Part shown: positions 44,460-53,561 of the stretch, piece after piece
Layout: each line of letters opens with the position of its first letter
Numbering within the stretch: the first letter of the stretch is position 1
From: Laccaria trichodermophora
Lineage: Eukaryota > Basidiomycota > Agaricomycetes > Agaricales > Hydnangiaceae
Reading direction: 5' to 3'
Length of the DNA stretch: 64,000 nucleotides
Assembly: GCA_018417955.1 (NCBI GenBank)
Contig: JACTVC010000009.1
Span: forward strand, 1,116,001 to 1,180,000
The notes under the pieces: model-generated
What the model saw: the letters and a program-made list of their open reading frames with translations, nothing else
Databases searched by the model: none
What the model was told of the DNA's origin: nothing
Made by a program: the position numbers and the translations under genes

Positions 44460-44890
44460 ACCCTGTTGTCATCGTCTTGGTCAATCCAAACGTGACACAG
44501 AGCATTCTGTGATGCCACATCCATTGTGTTGTTGTCGTCTTGGTTAATCCAAATGCAACACACATAATGCCACATCCAAAGCAGGTGGTGTGCTGTACAC
44601 TTTGCTGTCTTGCACTCTTTCTTGTCTTGGCCAGTCCAAACGATTTGTGCAATGTATCTATCTACCACATCTTGTCTGTTTCCTTTGCATGCTTGTCATT
44701 GTCTTGGCCAGTCCAAACAATTCGAGTGCCACATGTCTACCATATTCATCTCACAGCAATATTTCATTTGGGTGGGGATCTGGTCAACTTGTAATGCGTG
44801 TCTTGACTCTTGCTCATGTGGCTGTGTGTAGTTTGTTGGTGGAATGGTACATTGCCATCTTGGCTAGTCCAAACACAATGAAAGTTCTCT
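44460..44890. repeat. Dispersed CTTGGYCAGTCCAAACR repeats (mirrored at 51124-51554)
   Basis: The core CTTGGYYARTCCAAAC recurs at about 44477, 44548, 44634, 44703 and 44861, each followed by a GTG or CAC-rich stretch and CCACATS. No gene. Confidence 0.7.
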
Positions 44891-44899
44891 GTCAACGCG

Positions 44900-47040
44900 G
44901 CTTCGATTTTCATGATCTTGAGCTCGTTTGGATAGCCCCACACTCTGTGAAGATGCTCCCAAAAACCGTTTACAAAACGGTTGAGGTTGCGGGGAGCTAG
45001 GTCAGTTTCCATTTGCGCTTTTTTGCCCTTATGCTCACAACTCCCCAGAACCTCAATCTGCGTCGGTTTTTGTGATCAATGACTCGTTCGGATACCCCTA
45101 CACTCCGCTAAGACGCTCCCAAAAACCGCTTACAAAACGGTTAAGGTCTCGTCGAGCGAGGTCAGTTTCTATTATCACTTTTTTGCCCTTATGCTCACAA
45201 CTCCCCAGGACCTCAATCTGTATCGATTTTTGTGATTAAGGACTTGTTCGGATACCCGTACACTCCGCTAAGACGCTCCCCCAAACCGCTTACAAAACGG
45301 TTGAGGTCTCGTGGAGCTAGGTCAGTTTCTATTATCGCTTTTTTGCCCTTATGCTCACAACTCCTCAGAACCTCAATCTGCTTCGATTTTCGCGATCGAG
45401 GACTCGTTCGGATACCCCTACACTCCGCTAAGACGCTCCCCAAAACAGCTTACAAAATGGTTAAGGTCTCGTCGAGCGAGGTCAGTTTCTATTATCGCTT
45501 TTTTGCCCTTGTGCTCACAACTCCCCAGAACCTCAATCTGCATCGAGTTTTGTGATCAAGGACTCGTTCGGATACCCCTACACTCCGCTAAGACGCTCCC
45601 AAAAACCGCTTACAAACTGGTTAAGGTCTCGTGGAGCTAGGTAGTTTCTATTATCGCTTTTTTGCCCTTATGCTCACAACTCCCCAGAACCTCAATCTGC
45701 GCCGATTTTTGTGATCAAGGACTCGTTCGGATACCCCTACACTCCGCTAAGACGCTTCCAAAAACCGCTTACAAAACGGTTAAGGTCTCGTCGAGCGAGG
45801 TCAGTTTCTATTATCGCTTTTTTGCCCTTGTGCTCACAACTCCCCAGAACCTCAATCTGCGTCGAGTTTTGTGATCAAGGACTCGTTCGGATACCCGTAC
45901 ACTCCGCTAAGACGCTCCCCCAAACCGCTTACAAAACGGTTGAGGTCTTGTGGAGCTAGGTCAGTTTCTATTATCGCTTTTTTGCCCTTATGCTCACAAC
46001 TCCTCAGAACCTCAATCTGCTTCGATTTTCGCGATCGAGGACTCGTTCGGATACCCCTACACTCCGCTAAGACGCTCCCCAAAACAGCTTACAAAATGGT
46101 TAAGGTCTCGTCGAGCGAGGTCAGTTTCTATTATCGCTTTTTTGCCCTTGTGCTCACAACTCCCCAGAACCTCAATCTGCGTCGAGTTTTGTGATCAAGG
46201 ACTCGTTCGGATACCCCTACACTCCGCTAAGACGCTCCCCAAAACAGCTTACAAACTGGTTAAGGTCTCGTGGAGCTAGGTAGTTTCTATTATCGCTTTT
46301 TTGCCCTTGTGCTCACAACTCCCCAGAACCTCAATCTGCGCCGATTTTTGTGATCAAGGACTCGTTCGGATACCCCTACACTCCGCTGAGACGCTCCCAA
46401 AAACTGCTTACAAAAACGGTTAAGGTCTTGTGGAGCTAGGTCAGTTTCCATTTTCGCTCTTTTGCCCTTATGCTCACAACTCCCCAGGACCTCAATCTGC
46501 TTCAATTTCTGCGATCGAGGACTCAATCAGATACCCCTACACTCCGTGAAGACGCTCCCGAAAGCCGCGTACCAAACGCTTGAGGTCTCATGGAGCTAGG
46601 TAAGTTTGTCTTTTCGCTCCTTTTCCCCTTGTGCTGACAACTTCCCAGGACCTCAATCTGCTTCGATTTTTGTGATCAAGCACTCGTTCGGTTACCCCCA
46701 CACTCCGTGAAGACGCTCCCCAAAACCGCTTATAAAACGGTTGAGGTCTCGTGGAGCTAGGTGAGTGTGTATTTTCGCTTTTTTGCCTATCTGCTCAAAA
46801 CTCCCCAGGGCCTCAATCTGCTTCATTTTCCATGGTCGAGGGTTCGTTTGGATACCCCCACACTCCGTGAAGACGCTCCCCAAAACCGCTTACAAAACGG
46901 TTGAGGTCTCGTGGAGCTAGGTCAGTGTGTATTTTCGCTTTTTTGCCCATATGCTCACAACTCCCCAGGGCCTCAATATGCCCCATTTTCTGTGATCGAG
47001 GGCTTGTTCGGATACCCACACACTTCCTAAAAATATGCCA
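44900..47040. repeat. 159-bp minisatellite, ~13 units (mirrored at 48974-51114)
   Basis: The unit contains GGACTCGTTCGGATACCCCT, ACACTCCGCTAAGACGCTCC, CGCTTACAAAACGGTTRAGG, TCGCTTTTTTGCCCTTRTGC and CACAACTCCCCAGAACCTCA. CGGTTTTGTAAGCGG-type sequence makes a short hairpin in each unit (CCGCTTACAAAACGG). Units towards 47040 drift in sequence, while central units are nearly identical. The array has fixed phase with open frames on both strands, which explains the many spurious ORFs. Confidence 0.95.
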
Positions 47041-47200
47041 CAAAAATTGTCATGTCCTTAATCATTATATCTTCAATATAAAGAACTATTGTTACATAAA
47101 TGTGAAATAGAGGCAATATATTCATATGTTAGAGTCTGACAGTCAAATAGGGCAGTACCTCAGCTACCACCTACATTAATGACAACTTGTATAGGACTAA

Positions 47201-47571
47201 AAGCAAGTGATAGGTAAGGAATAGTAAAGAAAACTAGCAAAGCTGTCAATGCTAAGCAGGCAGCTCATCGTGGGAAGAAATCACTTTCATAGGAGAAAGT
47301 CAAATTTCAGCGTTACCGCGCTGAAAAAAGTCTCGATATCCTGGGTAATAAATGAGTCTCTTCATAAACTCAGAGGACTCGTAAAAAGCAAGTGATAACT
47401 AAGAAATAGTAGAGTAGACTGGCAAAGTCGTCAATGCTGAGCAGGCAGCTGATCGTGGGAAGAAATCACTTTCGTGGGAGAAAGTCAAATTTCAGCGTTA
47501 CCGCGCTGAAAAATGTCTCGAGATCCTGGGGAATAAACGAGTCTCTTCGTAAACTCAGAGGACTCGTAATA
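47201..47571 (-). repeat. Tandem duplication of the family B 5' end (185 + 186 bp; mirrored at 48443-48813)
   Basis: The unit 47386-47571 and the unit 47201-47385 both end in GTAAACTCAGAGGACTCGTAA (or ATAAACTC) and contain TTTCAGCG..CGCTGAAA and AAGCAAGTGATA. The element thus has two 5' ends in a row. The inner one has one changed loop base and several point changes. Confidence 0.85.
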
Positions 47572-47776
47572 GGAGATCTGGTCTATGCGGGCGTATTGCC
47601 CATGCCTTCTCCTCTTGAATGGGGTGAATTCATTGAAAAGGTGTTGAAGGGCGCGTTGGATGCTATAACCATGCTTGGGCTAATTGATGAGGACACGACA
47701 GTGCCACAGGCATTTGTGGAACTTGATGAGTTTGTCAACTGTGTGTTGACTGCAGAAGAAAAGGCTGCCATGACAT
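47571..47776 (+). pseudogene. Displaced and inverted 3' coding fragment of the gene at 53562
   Basis: The plus frame reads GDLVYAGVLPMPSPLEWGEF, IEKVLKGALDAITMLGLIDE and FVNCVLTAEEKAAMT, then meets the 5' end of the autonomous Helitron at 47777. The minus-strand gene at 53562-55189 ends in NIGSLTAILI exactly at the right palindrome arm. Joined, they give GSLTAILI-GDLVYAGV, matching a G-L-x-A-x-L-x(3)-D-x-x-Y-A-G-V pattern I know from repeated Agaricomycete proteins. The fragment is therefore the C terminus of that gene, now on the opposite strand and 6 kb away. Confidence 0.8.
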
Positions 47777-48442
47777 ATTATGAGTCCTTACGAGTTTACG
47801 AGTAAGACTCATTCTTTATCAACTGAGGACTTAGGCAAAATTTTCATTCATTCATTGATTGATTCATTGATTTACCTTTCATCACCGCGGGAACTTTTTC
47901 CCTTAAACAAAAAAGCAGCCATAAAATTGGGGGAAATAACTAGAAAATTGGGAAAAAATATGTAAAAATCAGAATATTGATCAGTAAGTTGGGGAGGCTG
48001 TGTTCAGGGTCAATATCTAAATATAGAAATGAGGTAAAAACTCCCAGAAAATGAGAAAAAATACCCAAAAATAAAAGTGATATTCTTTGTTGCCATGGTG
48101 TTGAAGGGGCTGTGTTCAGGGTCCATATCTAAAAATAGAGACAGCACAAAAAAGCACTTGGAGCAAATAGCTGGACATTAAAGAAAACATAAAGAAACTT
48201 GTAGACAACATTTTCTGGCTATATTTGGGCAGATTGCCATATTTGGAAGTGTACACTGGACCCTGAACACAGCCTCTACAATAGTATAGCAACATTAAAG
48301 ACCAGAAATGTGATTATATCATCTGACTAGCCTTCTTTCTTATGCAGATATTGGTCAAAATACATGACTATTTTCAAAAAGTGTCCAATTTTTTCAGTAT
48401 TTTGTGTTTTTCTCAATAAGGAATGATCTGTGTGACATTATT
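47777..48442 (+). mobile_element. 5' terminal part of the autonomous Helitron, inverted
   Basis: ATTATGAGTCCTTACGAGTT at 47777 with the family A hairpin, then GGACTTAGGCAAAATTTTCA, ACCTTTCATCACCGCGGGAA and AT repeats, stopping at GACATTATT (48442). In the intact 1,164-bp copies this point is followed by TATACATATTTGTAAAG, which is what remains at the left side of the left arm (CTTTACAAATAT, up to 42452, opposite strand). Confidence 0.8.
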
Positions 48443-51400
48443 TATTACGAGTCCTCTGAGTTTACGAAGAGACTCGTTTATTCCCCAGGATCTCGAGACA
48501 TTTTTCAGCGCGGTAACGCTGAAATTTGACTTTCTCCCACGAAAGTGATTTCTTCCCACGATCAGCTGCCTGCTCAGCATTGACGACTTTGCCAGTCTAC
48601 TCTACTATTTCTTAGTTATCACTTGCTTTTTACGAGTCCTCTGAGTTTATGAAGAGACTCATTTATTACCCAGGATATCGAGACTTTTTTCAGCGCGGTA
48701 ACGCTGAAATTTGACTTTCTCCTATGAAAGTGATTTCTTCCCACGATGAGCTGCCTGCTTAGCATTGACAGCTTTGCTAGTTTTCTTTACTATTCCTTAC
48801 CTATCACTTGCTTTTAGTCCTATACAAGTTGTCATTAATGTAGGTGGTAGCTGAGGTACTGCCCTATTTGACTGTCAGACTCTAACATATGAATATATTG
48901 CCTCTATTTCACATTTATGTAACAATAGTTCTTTATATTGAAGATATAATGATTAAGGACATGACAATTTTTGTGGCATATTTTTAGGAAGTGTGTGGGT
49001 ATCCGAACAAGCCCTCGATCACAGAAAATGGGGCATATTGAGGCCCTGGGGAGTTGTGAGCATATGGGCAAAAAAGCGAAAATACACACTGACCTAGCTC
49101 CACGAGACCTCAACCGTTTTGTAAGCGGTTTTGGGGAGCGTCTTCACGGAGTGTGGGGGTATCCAAACGAACCCTCGACCATGGAAAATGAAGCAGATTG
49201 AGGCCCTGGGGAGTTTTGAGCAGATAGGCAAAAAAGCGAAAATACACACTCACCTAGCTCCACGAGACCTCAACCGTTTTATAAGCGGTTTTGGGGAGCG
49301 TCTTCACGGAGTGTGGGGGTAACCGAACGAGTGCTTGATCACAAAAATCGAAGCAGATTGAGGTCCTGGGAAGTTGTCAGCACAAGGGGAAAAGGAGCGA
49401 AAAGACAAACTTACCTAGCTCCATGAGACCTCAAGCGTTTGGTACGCGGCTTTCGGGAGCGTCTTCACGGAGTGTAGGGGTATCTGATTGAGTCCTCGAT
49501 CGCAGAAATTGAAGCAGATTGAGGTCCTGGGGAGTTGTGAGCATAAGGGCAAAAGAGCGAAAATGGAAACTGACCTAGCTCCACAAGACCTTAACCGTTT
49601 TTGTAAGCAGTTTTTGGGAGCGTCTCAGCGGAGTGTAGGGGTATCCGAACGAGTCCTTGATCACAAAAATCGGCGCAGATTGAGGTTCTGGGGAGTTGTG
49701 AGCACAAGGGCAAAAAAGCGATAATAGAAACTACCTAGCTCCACGAGACCTTAACCAGTTTGTAAGCTGTTTTGGGGAGCGTCTTAGCGGAGTGTAGGGG
49801 TATCCGAACGAGTCCTTGATCACAAAACTCGACGCAGATTGAGGTTCTGGGGAGTTGTGAGCACAAGGGCAAAAAAGCGATAATAGAAACTGACCTCGCT
49901 CGACGAGACCTTAACCATTTTGTAAGCTGTTTTGGGGAGCGTCTTAGCGGAGTGTAGGGGTATCCGAACGAGTCCTCGATCGCGAAAATCGAAGCAGATT
50001 GAGGTTCTGAGGAGTTGTGAGCATAAGGGCAAAAAAGCGATAATAGAAACTGACCTAGCTCCACAAGACCTCAACCGTTTTGTAAGCGGTTTGGGGGAGC
50101 GTCTTAGCGGAGTGTACGGGTATCCGAACGAGTCCTTGATCACAAAACTCGACGCAGATTGAGGTTCTGGGGAGTTGTGAGCACAAGGGCAAAAAAGCGA
50201 TAATAGAAACTGACCTCGCTCGACGAGACCTTAACCGTTTTGTAAGCGGTTTTTGGAAGCGTCTTAGCGGAGTGTAGGGGTATCCGAACGAGTCCTTGAT
50301 CACAAAAATCGGCGCAGATTGAGGTTCTGGGGAGTTGTGAGCATAAGGGCAAAAAAGCGATAATAGAAACTACCTAGCTCCACGAGACCTTAACCAGTTT
50401 GTAAGCGGTTTTTGGGAGCGTCTTAGCGGAGTGTAGGGGTATCCGAACGAGTCCTTGATCACAAAACTCGATGCAGATTGAGGTTCTGGGGAGTTGTGAG
50501 CACAAGGGCAAAAAAGCGATAATAGAAACTGACCTCGCTCGACGAGACCTTAACCATTTTGTAAGCTGTTTTGGGGAGCGTCTTAGCGGAGTGTAGGGGT
50601 ATCCGAACGAGTCCTCGATCGCGAAAATCGAAGCAGATTGAGGTTCTGAGGAGTTGTGAGCATAAGGGCAAAAAAGCGATAATAGAAACTGACCTAGCTC
50701 CACGAGACCTCAACCGTTTTGTAAGCGGTTTGGGGGAGCGTCTTAGCGGAGTGTACGGGTATCCGAACAAGTCCTTAATCACAAAAATCGATACAGATTG
50801 AGGTCCTGGGGAGTTGTGAGCATAAGGGCAAAAAAGTGATAATAGAAACTGACCTCGCTCGACGAGACCTTAACCGTTTTGTAAGCGGTTTTTGGGAGCG
50901 TCTTAGCGGAGTGTAGGGGTATCCGAACGAGTCATTGATCACAAAAACCGACGCAGATTGAGGTTCTGGGGAGTTGTGAGCATAAGGGCAAAAAAGCGCA
51001 AATGGAAACTGACCTAGCTCCCCGCAACCTCAACCGTTTTGTAAACGGTTTTTGGGAGCATCTTCACAGAGTGTGGGGCTATCCAAACGAGCTCAAGATC
51101 ATGAAAATCGAAGCCGCGTTGACAGAGAACTTTCATTGTGTTTGGACTAGCCAAGATGGCAATGTACCATTCCACCAACAAACTACACACAGCCACATGA
51201 GCAAGAGTCAAGACACGCATTACAAGTTGACCAGATCCCCACCCAAATGAAATATTGCTGTGAGATGAATATGGTAGACATGTGGCACTCGAATTGTTTG
51301 GACTGGCCAAGACAATGACAAGCATGCAAAGGAAACAGACAAGATGTGGTAGATAGATACATTGCACAAATCGTTTGGACTGGCCAAGACAAGAAAGAGT

Positions 51401-53561
51401 GCAAGACAGCAAAGTGTACAGCACACCACCTGCTTTGGATGTGGCATTATGTGTGTTGCATTTGGATTAACCAAGACGACAACAACACAATGGATGTGGC
51501 ATCACAGAATGCTCTGTGTCACGTTTGGATTGACCAAGACGATGACAACAGGGTTTGTACTTAGCAAGCAGAAGTTGACGTTGAGTCTTCGGAAGCATCC
51601 GAAAATGACGTACTTCCCTTGCGGGCTACCTTTGATTTTGAAGGTAACCCGCAAGGGAAGTACGTCATTTTCGGAGATTTCCGATGCTTACAAATCCAGC
51701 CTATACACATTATATTAGCTGTAAAGGGCTTGCTGCTTGCGACAATGAACTTAGGGTGTTGCTCACTGTTGGTGGCGACGTCGGGGGTCGTTTTCAGGGT
51801 CCAGGGCGCATTTCTAAATAAGGAAATGTGCGCATTTTCAGATGTAAAATAGCAATAAAATAGCAGAAAAATCACAAAAATCACAAAAAATTGAGGGTAG
51901 TCTGGTAATAATGTTGGAGTTTGTTTTCAGGGTTCAGGGCACATTTCTAAATAAGGAAATGTGCGCATTTCCAGATGTAAAATAGCAATAAATTAGCAGA
52001 AAAATCACAAAAATCACAAGAAATTGAGGGTAGTCTGGTAATGATGTTGGAGTTTGTTTTCAGGGTTCAGGGCACATTTTCAAATAAGAAAATGTGTGCA
52101 TTTTCAGATGTAAAATAGCAATAAAATAGCAGAAAAATCAGAAAAAAATTGAGGGTGCTGCTTACTGCTGGTAATGATGTTGGAGGTTGTTTTCAGGGTC
52201 CAGGGTATATTTCCAAATATGGTAATATAGCCAACAATAGCCAGAAAATCAGAGAAAAAAATGGAGGATAGTGGTGATAACCTTGGGTAATGTTGTCAAG
52301 GTTCAGAGGCTATTCTCATCATGGTAATATAACCAGAGATAGCTAGAAAATAGCCAGAAAATCAGAAAGAAATGAGGGATGGTGCTTATTGCCAGTGATA
52401 ACCTTGGGTAACATTGTCAGAGTCCAGAGTCTAGTTCCAAATAGAGTAATATAGACCCAAAAATAGCCAGAAAATAGCTAGAAAATCAGAAAAAAATGGG
52501 GGATGGTGCCCACTGCAGTGATAACATTGGGTAATCTTGTCAGGGTCTAGTTCTATATATGGTAATATATCCAAAAAAAAGCCAGAAAACTGTTATAAAA
52601 TCAGAAAGAAATGGAGGATGGTGCTTAGATATCATTGGGTAACATTGTCAGGGTCCAGAGTCTAGTTCCAAATATGGTAATATAACAAAGAATAGCCAGA
52701 AAATGGGCAAAAAATCAGAAAAAAATGGTGGATGGTGCTCATTGCTGCGATAATGTTTGGTAATGTTGTCAGGGTCAAGGGTCCAGCTCCAAATATGGTA
52801 ATAGATCCAAAAATTGCTGGAATATAGTGGAAAAATTGAAAAAAAAAAGAAAGTTTGAATGGTATGTAGAATGTCAGGCACTACCTTCAGAGTCCATACC
52901 AAAAAAGAAAATATCATCTACTTTGACCAAAAACTGGAGAAAACCAAGCAAATAATAACTTTGTCTATTACAGCCTATTGGTAATGGGATGATGGGATGA
53001 TTGTCACATGATCAGTTACCAAAAATAGTCAACAAATGGAAGTTGTAGCCCTACACTGAAAGTGCTCCTGTTGTAGAGATAATCTAACTTTGTAGTCTAT
53101 GTCTGACATCTGCAGTCTTTTATTGTATATTAGTAAACTTTGTAGTATAAGTTTGCTAAAGTGTTCAGGGTATAGAGCAGACATCCAAATATGGTAATCC
53201 ATTAAAAATAGTCATAAAATCTGTGAAAATTGAAGGATGGTGCTTATTGTTAGTAATGATGTTGGGTAACAGTTTCAGGCTCTAGGGTAGATTTCCAAAT
53301 ATGGTAATCTACCTGCATATAATGAGAAAATAAGAAAAAAATAAGAAAAACATAGAAATGTTTTTTATTGATGGTGATGATGCTGGGGTAATTTGTTTAG
53401 AATCCAGAAGAAGACTTATATAGGAAGATTTACTGGTTTGTGATAAAAATGTACCCAGAAAGACAGAAAAAAGGAGAAAAAGTAGAAATTGGTTTCTATT
53501 GCCTTTGCAAAAAAAGGAGGACTCGTTTCTGCCATGCTTGCAATGGCCTCTAACACAAGTA
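48443..53561 (+). mobile_element. Non-autonomous Helitron2-like element, family B, right palindrome arm (5.12 kb)
   Basis: Mirror image of 42453-47571 about position 48007. All open frames and every stretch I compared are identical. The 5' end is at 48443 and the 3' end CCTCTAACACAAGT ends at 53560-53561. It interrupts the hypothetical gene that resumes at 53562. Confidence 0.85.

Larger units (their letters stand above)
42453..47571 (-). mobile_element. Non-autonomous Helitron2-like element, family B, left palindrome arm (5.12 kb)
   Basis: The element's sense is minus. The 5' end ATTACGAGTCCTCTGAGTTT is at 47571. The 3' end is at 42453, GGCCTCTAACACAAGT in the sense direction, preceded by GAGGACTCGT (inverted terminal repeat) and a bulged stem-loop GCCATGC-tt-GCA-A-TGGC. 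In the direction of the plus strand it contains degenerate 115-bp AT repeats, a 78-bp hairpin, GGCCAGTCCAAAC repeats, a 159-bp minisatellite, and a duplicated 185-bp 5' end. It carries no gene; the open frames in the minisatellite are repeat artefacts and recur in each unit. It interrupts the autonomous Helitron. Confidence 0.8.

Noticed and set aside
45213..46526. Many 70-110 codon open frames on both strands, repeated in both arms
   Set aside because: They recur once per 159-bp unit, because 159 is a multiple of 3; they are minisatellite artefacts.
44900..47040. CRISPR-like array
   Set aside because: The units are contiguous 159-bp tandem repeats without unique spacers, in a eukaryotic genome.
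42453..53561. A Maverick/Polinton-like or other long-TIR transposon
   Set aside because: There is no polymerase, integrase or capsid gene, each arm is a complete element with its own two ends, and the outer flanks are two unrelated sequences that only join after the spacer is flipped.
53309..53561. C-terminal 84 residues of the 53309-55189 frame as real protein
   Set aside because: They are read from the palindrome arm; the genuine C terminus is in the inverted spacer.
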